This document shows, in pieces, positions 1-9,850 of a DNA stretch of 64,000 nt. This DNA comes from Puccinellia tenuiflora. Lineage: Eukaryota > Streptophyta > Magnoliopsida > Poales > Poaceae. The notes beneath the pieces are model-generated. The model was not told where the DNA came from, made no database searches, and was given only the letters and a program-made list of their open reading frames with translations. Within the stretch, counting starts at the first letter, position 1; each line of letters begins with the position of its first letter. The stretch lies in contig QRDG01000532.1 in assembly GCA_012064385.1 (NCBI GenBank), positions 411,131 through 475,130 of the forward strand, read 5' to 3'. Position numbers and translations under genes: made by a program.

Positions 1-658
1 CCACGCCGTCAGCCGACAGAAAGTTCCCGGGGGGTTGCGCAGCCGGCAAGCCGGCTCCGCAGACCCGGACGCATGTCTACAACACCCCGAGTCACGGACT
101 CGGGGGCTGCCACGCTGTCAGCCGGCAGAAAATTCCCGGGGGCTACGCAGCCAGCAAGCCGGCTCCGCAGACCCGGACGCATGTCTACAACACCCCGAGT
201 CACGGACTCGGGGGCTGCCACGCCGTCAGCCGGCAGAAAGTTCCCGGGGGCTGCGCAGCCGGCAACCCGGCTCCGCAGACCCGGACGCATGTCTACAACA
301 CCCCGAGTCACGGACTCGGGGGCTGCCACGCCGTCAGCCGGCAGAAAATTCCCGGGGGCTGCGCAGCCAGCAAGCCGGCTCCGCAGACCCGGACGCATGT
401 CTACAACACCCCGAGTCACGGACTCGGGGGCTGCCACGCCGTCAGCCAGCAGAAAGTTCCCGGGGGCTGCGCAGCCGGCAACCCAGCTCCGCAGACCCGG
501 ACGCATGTCTACAACACCCCGAGTCACGGACTCGAGGGCTGCCACGCCGTCTGCCGGCAGAAAACACCCGGGGGCTGCACCAGCCGTCAAGCCGGCTTCG
601 CGCACCCGGACGACCAGCTACCCCACCCCAAGCCGAAGACTCGGGGGCTGCACGATAT
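1..658. repeat. 108-bp tandem repeat array, about 6 units (runs off left edge)
   Basis: The anchor ACAACACCCCGAG recurs at 79, 187, 295 and onward with an exact 108-base period. Each unit contains inverted arms CCCCGAGTC and GACTCGGGG separated by ACG, the motif GCCGGCAAGCCGGC, and G-runs of the type CCCGGGGGCTGC. Since 108 is 36 codons, all frames stay open through the array, so long reading frames here are not evidence of a protein. The last unit is diverged before the array ends. Confidence 0.93.
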
Positions 659-972
659 CATGACGGTGAAAGAAAAACACAAAACAAGCAAAGGACATAA
701 AATTTCGACCCGGCTCGATGCTCAAGCCGGCCCAAAATTCGGGGGCTAGGCGTGGTGATTATCATCACCTAAACAAACACGAGTTCTGGCTCAAAGGCCC
801 AGCAATCACAGAGAAAACGACACTCAAGATAGCAATCAACGACAGGGAGCAGAATAGCGAGTTTTACAAGGCAGTCATCAAGGACGCCCAAAATAACAAG
901 GCAGGTAATGTGTCAGGACAGTTAACAGCACAGAACGACAAATACGCCCGGCATTCCGGGGGAGCAAGCAAA
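659..972. other. Spacer between tandem array and antisense gene
   Basis: No gene is seen. The spacer is shared, with substitutions, by the complete element at 15411-15727. It contains a short G-run followed by CTAGGCGTGGTGATTATCATCACC (a GGTGATNATCACC-like palindrome). It would form the 3' flank of the antisense gene. Confidence 0.6.
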
Positions 973-3900
973 TCAAGTAGCAGCGGCATCGGAGGCGGCA
1001 GCAGCGCTGCCGGCTCCAGCGCCTTCAGTCGGCCGTGCCGTCGCGGACGGCTCGGCGGGCACCAACTTCGTCAAGTCCACCGCCTCGGCAATTCGCCCTG
1101 AGGCCATGAGGATCTCCGGACGCAGACTCGCAAGGGACGTTCCTGTGCGGAAGCCACCCACCAGCATGCTCATCTGCACGCTCGGATACCATGACTTCAC
1201 CAAGGCCAACGCCATGTCGGTGCCTCCACGCGCCGCCATCTCCACCTGCTCGTCGATGCCGGCTGGCGCCCCTTCAAGCCGGATGGACAAGTCATGGAGA
1301 GCGGTTGGCAAGGGAGCATCCGGCCACAGGTTCTCGAGCACACCGTCGGCCGCTTCCTTCAGCCGTTTGAACTCTTGGCCAAATCGGAGAAGACGGGAGG
1401 AGGCAGTCGGAGCAGACCCAGCAGCGGCACCAGAGGACTCCGGCCGGGAATGCGCCGAGGCAGCGTCTTTCAGGATTTGCGCATCCACCTCGGGATAAAG
1501 GCCTGCATTTCAAGCCGGTGAGGCCGAGTAGAAGACCCCAAGCAAGGAATCAAGGAGAAAGAGACCTCACTTACCGAGGATAAGCTCGTTTACGCGCTCG
1601 ACCTCCTTAATCAGGCCGCCCGCCAGCTGCTCATGCTCGAGTTCACGCGCCTTGGCCGCCTAGACGAACTGGTCGTTGGACTCGACGGACTCCTTCAGCT
1701 GGTTCCTCAGCTCATCCGCATTCTTGCGGAGCGACTCGACCTCGCCCTGCCTTCGTTGCTCAGCTTCCCGCAGTTTCTTCGCCTCCTCGCCCAGCCGGAC
1801 GACCTCCAGGCGGCGCTCCTCCGACGCTTTCTCCGCCGTCTGGAGATCGGCCTTGACCAACGCCAGGGCAGCGTCCTTCTTCTTCAGCTGCCTCTCCAAG
1901 CCGGCGCGGGAGGTGGTGTCGCCTGAAGAGGCCGGGTCATCATCAAACCAACCGTGCAAGAAAAAATACAAAACACCAAGACAGAAGATGCGAGCGAGAA
2001 AGGAAACCAAACCTTTGGCCGCCTCAAGCTCTCGCTTGAGCAATGTCGTCTCCTTAACCGCCTCGGCAAAGCCATACTCTATCGAGGAGCGGAGCAACGC
2101 TATGTTGGCCAAATTCTCCTGAGCCTTCTGCTCCACCAACGCGGCGAGGGGAAACTTCCCCGATGCGTCGGGCAGAGCCGGCACCGGCCCGGAATACGGG
2201 GGAGAAGACACCAAGATTGATTGGTGAGGACCAGGAAGCGAAGCCGTCGCCCCCGCTATGGCCTTGTCCTTGGCCGTCTCGGCCACTGACAAGGAAGGAG
2301 TGGGGAAGGTGAGATCTCCGGCCCCGGCACCGGGCCGAGGAACTGTCTTGAAGGCATCCGCCGACGCCTCGGCACCACTACCCGAAACCGGAGGGTCGAA
2401 GTCGACCACGAGGGGAGCTGCGTCAGCTAGCACCCGTCGCGTGAGCCCAGTTCCACGGGCTTCCTCCTCTTCAAACGCTTTAGCGGAGGAGTCGGCGCAT
2501 CGTCGAGCAGGCACTTCACGCCTCCGGAGGGCACCTCCCCGGCCTTCACAGGAACGGCAGAGTCGTCACCTGGCCGCTCTGTAGGGGCCGGCACCACTTC
2601 AACCTTAGCACCGGCCTCCGCGGTCTTACCGGCGTCCGCGCCCGCTCCCGCCTTCTCCTCAACCGCCTTGGCAGCAGCCAGCTGCTTCACGGTCATCTTG
2701 GCGTCCATCGCCTCCCGGATCAAATCCGCCTGCGCCAGTTCCGCGTAAATAGCCTTTTCCATATCCTCAATGCTCAAGTCGTAACCAGGATCAACAGCAA
2801 GAGTAGGGTTAACCACCTGGACGCTGGTCCCGCCAGCGAGAGATTCCGCCCTCTCCGCATCCTCCACCTCCTTTTGCTCTGCCACGACTTTGGCCAAGGC
2901 TTCTTCCACGATGGCATCCACCTTTTTCTCCGCTATCGATTTCCCAGCGGGCGTCAAGCCGGCCATGGTCGACCGGCTGTACACTGAAGAAAAGCTTCTT
3001 TGCGGGGGGCGTACCCCGCTTCATGAACGATCTGCCTCGCTTGCGGACGCTCTCGCCCGCGTCTGAGTCGGCGGCCATCTTCGACCGCCTCTCCTTTACG
3101 ATCTGGGGGGAGGGCAACGACCGAGCTTTCCGGATGCTCGCTTCCAGCTCCTTTGTCCTGCGGCTTGACACGCCCGGCTTGAAGGCTGGCACGGAAGAAG
3201 AACCTTCAGAATCCGGCTCGGAGCTACTGGAGAGATCGACAAATACCCGCACGCCCCCCGCCGCTGTTTTGTTCGGCGAAGTCGGACGTGGGAGACTTAC
3301 CACGGGGAGCCGGAGCCGGCGCCGCTGCGCTGCGCTCCAAGTCCGGGCCCCCGTGGGCGGCCCGGTCAGAGTCAGAGTCGGCCGCGGCAGGGCTTGCCAC
3401 GGCGCGACCGCCATCGTCATCATCCTCGACATCAACGTCATCAGACGACTCCGTGGAGTCGTCGTGCCTAGCCGGCCGCTTCCCCGCGTCTGGTGCAAGG
3501 GGGGAACCGCCACCCCGCCTCGGCATCCGAGGCGGTCTCTTCACTGTCCGCCTCTTCGTCGGAGGCGCTCTCCTCGCCAGGGGCCGCCCGCTCCTCCCGG
3601 GGGGGGGGGGGGCGGGCCGGTCCGCCTCGAAGACGACGTCAAGGTCTTCGGCCCTCTGAAGATCGCAAATCTGCAAAGGGACGCCAGCTGGATAAGTACT
3701 CAGCCGGCTCGAAGGAATGCACGACAAGAAAGGGCGAAAGGAACTAACCACCGGAGCGCGCCGCGTGCGTGAAAACGGCTCCACGCCGAACTGCCATTTC
3801 CGCTCAATCGCGTCGGTGATCACCTGGCCGGCCCAGCGTCGCAACTCACCCGACTCCCAGGCTTCCGCGCAAGCCCGGGTGGGGTCTCGGAGACCCGAAT

Positions 3901-4257
3901 AAAAGCACATCTTGTGCGCTCTATCTTGCAACGGGTACACCCGCCTAGCCAGCCAAGCCAGCGTCAAATCCCTGGAGGTCAGGCCGCCTGCGATCAGGTC
4001 CTTCACCCGAGCCGTCACGGCCGCCTCCAGACCTTCATCAAGGGGCGCCTTCCGGTTCCAAGACTTGTCCGCGGGCAGTTGGTTCTTGAACCGGGGAAGC
4101 CCAATCCGGTCCTCCGCCGTGAGGTTCCGAACATAAAAGTAGCTACTCTGCCACTTCTTGACGGATTCGAGCAGATGAACCTTGGGGAAAAGGACATTCT
4201 TCATGGACACGGAGACGCATCCGCATTCCCGCAGCTTCTTGCCGCTAGTCTGGGCGC
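973..4257 (-). pseudogene. Antisense multi-exon accessory gene of the gypsy element, truncated copy
   Basis: Read on the minus strand. Likely segments are: 4257-3301, the C-terminal part of a Transposase_28-like region followed by an acidic tract; 3263 to about 2430, a Lys/Ser-rich segment; about 2430-2013; 1922-1575, a Glu/Lys/Leu-rich coiled coil; and 1502-973, ending in TGA. Donor/acceptor pairs are GTAAGT at 3300 with CAG at 3264, GTTTGG at 2012 with TTCAG at 1923, and GTAAGT at 1574 with TGCAG at 1503. The phases at these junctions agree, giving continuous frames. A deletion near 2430 removed one intron and the start of the next exon and shifts the frame, and the first exon is cut at 4257. 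The last exon is better preserved here than in the second copy. This is known only as a Tat-element accessory protein; its molecular function is unknown. Confidence 0.7.
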
Positions 4258-4258
4258 G
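4258..4258. other. Ambiguous base (n) at an abrupt sequence junction
   Basis: The only ambiguous base I found in the window lies exactly where similarity to the gypsy internal region stops. The counterpart continues beyond 19222 with coding sequence. To the right of n the sequence is unrelated and AT-richer. No LTR end, TSD or TIR marks the break, so an assembly join, a gap reduced to one base, or a deletion breakpoint are all possible. Confidence 0.9.
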
Positions 4259-5096
4259 NAGGGTAACAGTGATCGTTAGTTTCACATGATCAAGGGTTGT
4301 TAGGGGAGTACGATACATCATTGGAGAGTTTTGAACGTTAGATGCATTCGATCGTAGGGTCAATATTTTTTAGATCAGCGTCCCCTCTGTGTCTTTTTAT
4401 ATTAGTAGCAAATGTGCCCGTGCATTGCAACGGGAGAAAAAAAACATAAGGAGCATCAAAGATCAGATTACCGATCCCTTGCTTCCCGCTTGCATGTTGT
4501 TGGATGTATGGTGGGACGTTAGATGATAGTTGACTCCTCCCCTAAGTCGATTACTCACCGCCGTCCACCCCTTCACCCTTCCGTTTTGTCGAAGGCCTTG
4601 AATCTCTCTAGAATAGGATATTAGCGCTACCTTTTATGATGCCGTCTGACATGGAAAAAGTTGTGACCTCTCCATGTTGTACGTGTGTAGAGTGACGATG
4701 GAGTTGTCATCGTTGGTGGCCCCATCGACCATCGGTTGTTTCGGCTCGAAGAAAAAGTTGTGCGATGGTGTTGTGGTCATTAATGGCCGCATTGACCACC
4801 GACCGGTTCGACTTTCCTTCTTCGCGCTCGGACACCCTGCGCGATTCGAAAATAATGTTTTAGGTCTGATCCCTATAATCTTCTAAATCTGTAAGTTTGA
4901 CATTTTAGGTTTCAAGTCATGTAAATTATTTAAGTAAACTCTAATCTTCAATTGTTCTATGCATCCAATCGGCACGCACCTGCCATTGACATATCAAAGG
5001 ACATCGCAAACTATCTAGTTACAGTACCAAATTCAGTAATCTATGTGCTACAGTACAGCTAGCTTGACGTAAACCTTCGATGTTCTTATCTGGTAC
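4259..5096. other. Non-coding segment, left flank of the complete gypsy element
   Basis: I see no convincing gene. It contains a near-palindrome at 4417-4434 (arms CCCGT and ACGGG around a GCATTGCA core), a type of short motif that is repeated in many grass genomes. The sequence ends in GGTAC, the left target duplication of the retrotransposon, so this segment and the sequence from 20902 onward were contiguous before insertion. Confidence 0.55.
5092..5096. repeat. Target-site duplication GGTAC, left
   Basis: GGTAC directly precedes the 5' LTR and is repeated directly after the 3' LTR at 20897-20901, showing one intact insertion event. Confidence 0.93.
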
Positions 5097-5787
5097 TGTC
5101 GGGGATATGAACCCCGGATATCCCAAAGAGGTCCATTCCTTCAGAATTCCACAGGCCGGTTGAACAAGTGACGGCTGCAAAGTGCCGCCTGGAACCAGCC
5201 GGCTGAATCAAGCCGCCTACGTCTACCCGGACACAGGCGACCGGCTGGGCTGGAGCCGGACGCACCAACCGATAGCTCCGTACGGGTGGGCCAGGCCCGT
5301 ATAACCGCTCCTGGTGAACAGTACTTCCTGTCGGGCATCTCCTGTGCAGAATCATAGCAGCGAGCTCTAGCCGGCCAAAAAGTAGATGATGTCATAGGGA
5401 TAAATCTGTAACTTCCCTGTAACCTAAAACCCTAGCCCGCTGCCTATATAAGGCGGGCTAGAGCCTCCTGCGTGAGGCAGGCAAGCAAGAAGCAACGAGC
5501 AACCAGAACACCCAAGTAGCATCATCTTCAACCTCCAGCCGGCTAGGACTTCCAGCCGGCTGCCACCCGAACACAGCTCAAGGAGCATCTGTAGCCCGAT
5601 TCTGTGATCAAGCAATAAGAACAAGAAGAGCAGGACGTAGGGGTGTTACCTCCACAAGAGGGCCCTGAACCTGGGTAACTCGTGTGTGTATGCGTGCTAG
5701 TTACCCAATCCCGCGCGAGCATCCATCGTCGCCTGCCCCATACTTCTTTCCATCTCTGATGGATATGCCGTGCAACCCACCACGACA
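5097..5787 (+). repeat. 5' LTR of the Tat-like gypsy element (691 bp)
   Basis: Bounded by TG...CA and matched by 20206-20896. It contains a TATATAAG box at 5445-5452, so transcription should start about 30 bases downstream near the GAGGCAGGCAAGC stretch. GCCGGC/AGCCGGCT motifs recur through the LTR as they do through the internal region. Confidence 0.95.
5445..5452 (+). promoter_or_regulatory. TATA box of the 5' LTR promoter
   Basis: TATATAAG in a GC-rich setting inside the 5' LTR; the identical site is in the 3' LTR at 20554-20561. The position fits a U3/R boundary shortly downstream. Confidence 0.7.
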
Positions 5788-5808
5788 TTTGGCGCCCACC
5801 GTGGGGCT
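5788..5808 (+). promoter_or_regulatory. Primer binding site region
   Basis: Immediately after the 5' LTR the sequence reads TTTGGCGCCCACCGTGGGGC. TGGCGCC fits the complement of a tRNA 3' end carrying CCA (tRNA-Asp-like for the first seven bases, from memory of plant tRNAs). The remainder of the match is poor, so the primer identity is uncertain, but the position is right. Confidence 0.6.
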
Positions 5809-8212
5809 CGCGACGAGCGGAGTCACGTTCTGCGCGGGATCCCGGACCGTAGATGATCGGCGGATCGTCTCCGGCCTCGTGCTCTCCATCGGCTCCATCG
5901 GCTGCGTCCTCGACAACACCAAGAGCTTCACCGACGTGGGCTTCACCAGCGGAGGCACAGTCGTCACCCTTGGCGATTTCCACGTCTACGTCGCCGTCAC
6001 TGCCAAGGAGTACCCGGAGGTGGTCTACTCGAGCTTGGCTCCTTCGATCTTCGACGCCAGCACCTGCGACGACGACTCCGCCTTCGGCTACCTCAGCTCC
6101 GGCGACGCCGACCGCGACGACGTCAAGCTCAACGTCTACGCCGAGGTGCACATGGTCGAGCACGTGGCGGCGGGAGGCGACGTCGCCGCTACTGTTCATG
6201 AAGCTGGCGAACCCTCTCGTTTCCAGCGCAACCTTGAAGCCGACTTCGAGCTGCTAAGCACCCCCATCGCGCCGGGTGCGGATCCAGCCAAGGCGGCGGC
6301 TGAACTCGAGAGGATGCGTCAACAGATATATGACAAAGCTCTTCACCTCGCATCAACACAGCGCCGACTCAACGCCACGATGCGCGAGTACAACACCGTC
6401 CACGGCTTCGAGCCGGCAAGAGGCAACACGGAGAAGCTGAATGAGGTCAGGCGCAAAGGAGGGGATCTCGGCGGTGTCCTGAACCGTGCTGGCCAGCCGC
6501 ACGAGCATTCGGACATCGTCTTGCCCGAGTACAGCAACCCGGTGCAAAACATGAAGGCTGCGGAGGCGGCCGCAGCAGAGCTCCCCCATCTCCAAGGCGA
6601 GGAGCTACGCCAACAAGCACGCCGGGTCCAAGAACTCATCGCCGCAGCTAACCGGCAGCAACGCGAAACCGAGGCGACGGCGAGCCGGGAACATCATGAG
6701 CCGCCTCCAGGCTACGACCCAGCCGGCAAGTCCAAGCAAGGCGCTGAGGCGTCATCCACAAGCTGTGGAAGGGCGAAGGACAAGCAACCACGAGCTCATC
6801 GCGAGGGGAGCACGAGCTCGCATCCTCGTGATCACGTCCGCGATCCGGTTGGACGACGTGAAGACGGCAACCAGAACGGACCGCAAACCGGCCGCAGCGT
6901 CATGGAGCGAATCGGACACAAGGTCACCATTGAGGAGCGCTTGGGACTGCTAGGGCCCGAAACGAGCCATGACGCACGCTTCCGCATCGACACGCTCAAA
7001 GCATCAAGCATCATCGAGGAGGAAGACATCGTGGCTCATCGCTGCTTCGGACCTCATATCAGGACCGAGCAGTTCCCGCGGGGATTCACCCTCCCAAGGG
7101 ATACACCCAAGTACAACGGCACCGCGAAGCCGGAAGACTGGCTCGCCGACTACGTCACGGCGGTCAACATCGCAGGCGGCAACAAGCGGGTGGCCGTACT
7201 CTACGTGCCACTCATGCTCCAGGGGTCGGCACGGACTTGGCTGAACAGCCTGCCGGCTGAAAGCGTCAACAGCTGGCTGGACTTCGAGGAAGTGTTCAAT
7301 CGCAATTTCACCGGCACCTACTTGCACCCCGGCAACGCACAGCTGCTCGCGCTGTGCAAGCAGAAGGACGGCGAGTCGGACCGAGCCTACCTCACCTGAT
7401 GGACTAGCCTGCGCAACTCTTGCGAGGGGATTCTCGAGCTCCAAGCCGTCTAGTACTTCATTCAAGGTTGCCGAGACCAGACGCTGCTCAAGCATAGGCT
7501 CCTAAGGAAGAGCCCGAAGACCATGGCGGAGCTCATGGCAATCACCGACGAGTACGCCACCGCCGACGCGGGCATGACCAACCCGATCCGACTCGACGAA
7601 GCCGGAAGAATCATCACGACGGAGCCGGCTGCACGCCGCAGCCGGGCGGAGAACCAGGAGGGAGGAAAATCAACCCGGCGTGACTCCGACGCGGCCGGCA
7701 AGCGCAAGTCCACGGACGACCGCGTCGAGTCCAAGGTCGTCGCCACCACCGAGGGAAGGCCGGCAGGAGGCTTCGACAACCGCCGCATGAGGACGAGCAG
7801 CGACATGCGCCGGACAAGGGCGAGGAACAGCTACGAGTTCCTACTCGATCAACCGTGCCGGAACCATGGCGACCGACCAGCGAACCACACCGTTCGGCAA
7901 TGTAACCTCGGCCGCCCAAGGCCACCACCGTACGAACGGCGAAATCCGCCTCCGCTTCCAGATGAAGCCGGACGAGATGATCGGAGACGCGACGACAGAC
8001 GGCGCGAAGACAGGAATCGTGATGATCGCCAACACGAAGAACAGAGGAGGGAGCGCCTTCCATCTCCGCCTCCAAGGGGTCCAGACGGGTACCAGAATCC
8101 GGATGCCGCCTACGTCATGTTCGTCAGCGAGCGCGACGACAAGCGAAGCCGGCGCGAGCGGTACAAGGAGGTGAATGCGGTGGTTCCACCTGTCCCCCAA
8201 TACCTCAACTAG
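5789..8212 (+). pseudogene. gag: gag of the Tat-like gypsy element, interrupted by stop codons
   Basis: Capsid/nucleocapsid precursor. The frame is open from inside the LTR to 7399. The first ATG of this frame in the internal region is at 6152, so the true start is unclear. The Retrotrans_gag core lies around 7080-7400, with a YNG...DW...Y segment and W-LNSLP. After TGA at 7397-7399 and a TAG near 7450 the same frame continues through an Arg/Asp-rich tail that has a Cys/His cluster (CRNHG...HTVRQC, about 7855-7905). It ends in a third TAG at 8210-8212, followed without frame change by protease. All three stops are explained by single C-to-T or G-to-A changes from CGA, CAG or TGG. No frameshift is present. 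Confidence 0.85.
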
Positions 8213-8980
8213 TCGCAAGAGCCCATCACGTGGGACCGCAGCGACCACCCGGAGTTGATGCCCAACCCAGGCGGCTATGCTCTAGTTCTGGATCCCATGA
8301 TCATCTCCACCAAGCGCGCCTGCACCTTTTCACGCGTCCTCATCGACGGAGGCAGCAGCATCAACATCCTCTACCGCGACACGCTGGAGAAGCTGGGCGT
8401 CTCCGAGTCCAGCTTGACGCCGAGCCAGATGGTCTTCCACGGCATCGTGCCAGGGCGAGCCGGCTCCTCCATGGGCCTCATCCGGCTAGACGTCCTATTC
8501 GGCACCAAGAGCAATCACCATCGCGAGACCGTCTCCTTCGAGGTGGTCGACCACTCCAGCGCTTACCATGCCATACTCGGGCGGCCGGCGCTCGCCAAGT
8601 TCATGGCGGTACCTCACTACGCCTACCTCAAGATGAAGCTACCAGGCCCACGCGGGATCATCACCGTCGCCGGAGACTACAAGCGCTCCATCGCTTGCGC
8701 CACCGACAGCGCGAAGGTGGCTGAGACCATGGTCTGCAGCGAGGAGATGCGACAATTCAAGCGCAAGGCCAGCGAGGAAAAGCTGGAGATTCCGGAGTCG
8801 GCCAAGCCGGCTGGCGAGTCGAATTTCCAGGCGGCGCGAGACACAAAGAAGATCTACTTCGACGACAATGACAAATCCAAGTTCGTCACCGTGGGGGCGA
8901 ACCTGGACCCCAAATAGGAAAGCGCGCTCGTCGAGTTCCTCCGTGAGAACCGGGACATCTTCGCGTGGTCCCCCAAGGAC
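8213..8980 (+). pseudogene. Retroviral-type aspartic protease domain of pol
   Basis: Same frame as gag. The catalytic signature is LIDGGSS at about 8340-8360 (DGG in place of the commoner DSG/DTG), with a second conserved AILGRP motif near 8571-8590. It processes the gag-pol precursor. A TAG at 8915-8917 (probably from CAG) separates it from the RT segment, whose N-terminal region (DIFAW, GVP..LAEH) starts just after. Confidence 0.85.
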
Positions 8981-9850
8981 ATGCCGGGTGTACCGAAGGA
9001 ACTCGCCGAGCACTCTCTACACGTCCGGCCAGATGCCAAGCCGGTAAAACAGTCTCTGCGTCGCTTCGCGGAGGGGAGAAGACAGTTGATAGGAGAAGAG
9101 ATAGCCCGACTACTCGCGGCCGGATTCATCAAGGAAGTACAACACACGGAGTGGCTAGCCAATCCGGTGATGGTGGAAAAGAAGAACAAGCGGTGGCGGA
9201 TGTGTATCGATTACACCCACCTTAACAAGGCCTGCCCCAAAGACCCCTTCGCATTGCCGCGCATCGACCAAGTGATCGACTCCACGGCCGGCTGCGACCT
9301 CCTCTCCCTCCTCGACGCCTACTCCGGCTACCACCAAATTCCGTTGAACCCGGATGACCAGCTCAAGACCGCCTTCATCACCCCCTACGGCCCGTACTGC
9401 TACACCACCACGCCGTTCGGCTTGAAGAACGCGGGAGCAACATACCAACGCTGCATGCAGAAATGCTTGCACGACCAGATCGGTCGCAACGCGCACGCCT
9501 ACGTCGACGATGTCGTCATCAAGACCAAAGAGAAGCACACTCTGCTCGCCGACCTCAAGGAAACCTTCGACAACCTGCGCCGCTTCCAGATGAAGCTCAA
9601 CCCGGAGAAATGTGTGTTCGGCGTTCCAGCCGGACAGCTACTCGGCTACCTTGTGTCGGCATGAGGAATCGAGGCCAACCCGGAGAAAATCGCCGCCATC
9701 GACAACATGCGACAGCCAAGAAGCGTCAAGGACATCCAAAAGTTCACCGGCTGCCTGGCATCCCTCAGCCGCTTCATCAGCTGGCTCGGTGAGAAGGCTC
9801 TCCCGCTCTACCATTTACTGAAGAAAACGGACAAGTTCGTCTAGAGCGAC
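8981..9850 (+). pseudogene. Reverse transcriptase domain of pol, interrupted
   Basis: Gypsy-type RT. It has VEKKNKRWRMCIDYTHLN, then LLDAYSGYHQI, TPFGLKNAGATYQ and the catalytic YVDDVV with TAC at 9500. It continues into the thumb/connection region (KFTGCLASLSRFI). Two further in-frame stops occur: TGA at 9662-9664, where relatives have Arg or a similar residue, and TAG at 9842-9844, where relatives usually have Trp. The frame is otherwise unbroken and runs straight into the RNase H segment. Confidence 0.9.

Larger units (their letters stand above)
1..4257 (+). mobile_element. Truncated Tat-like Ty3/gypsy retrotransposon, 3' internal part only
   Basis: This stretch is collinear with about 14760-19222 of the complete gypsy element at 5097-20896. 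It has the same 108-bp tandem array, the same short spacer with a GATATCATGACGGTGAAAG sequence, and the same antisense gene. It carries many substitutions, a deletion of about 220 bp near 2430 and small indels, so it is a separate family member rather than an assembly duplicate. No LTR, gag or pol is present: the left side runs off the window and the right side stops at an ambiguous base within the antisense Transposase_28-like exon, roughly 1 kb short of where a 3' LTR would start. Confidence 0.85.

Noticed and set aside
5086..5355. Minus-strand frames in the 691-bp LTRs
   Set aside because: Present in both LTRs at 5086-5395 and 20108-20504 and not conserved at the ends; they lie over promoter sequence and show no domain.
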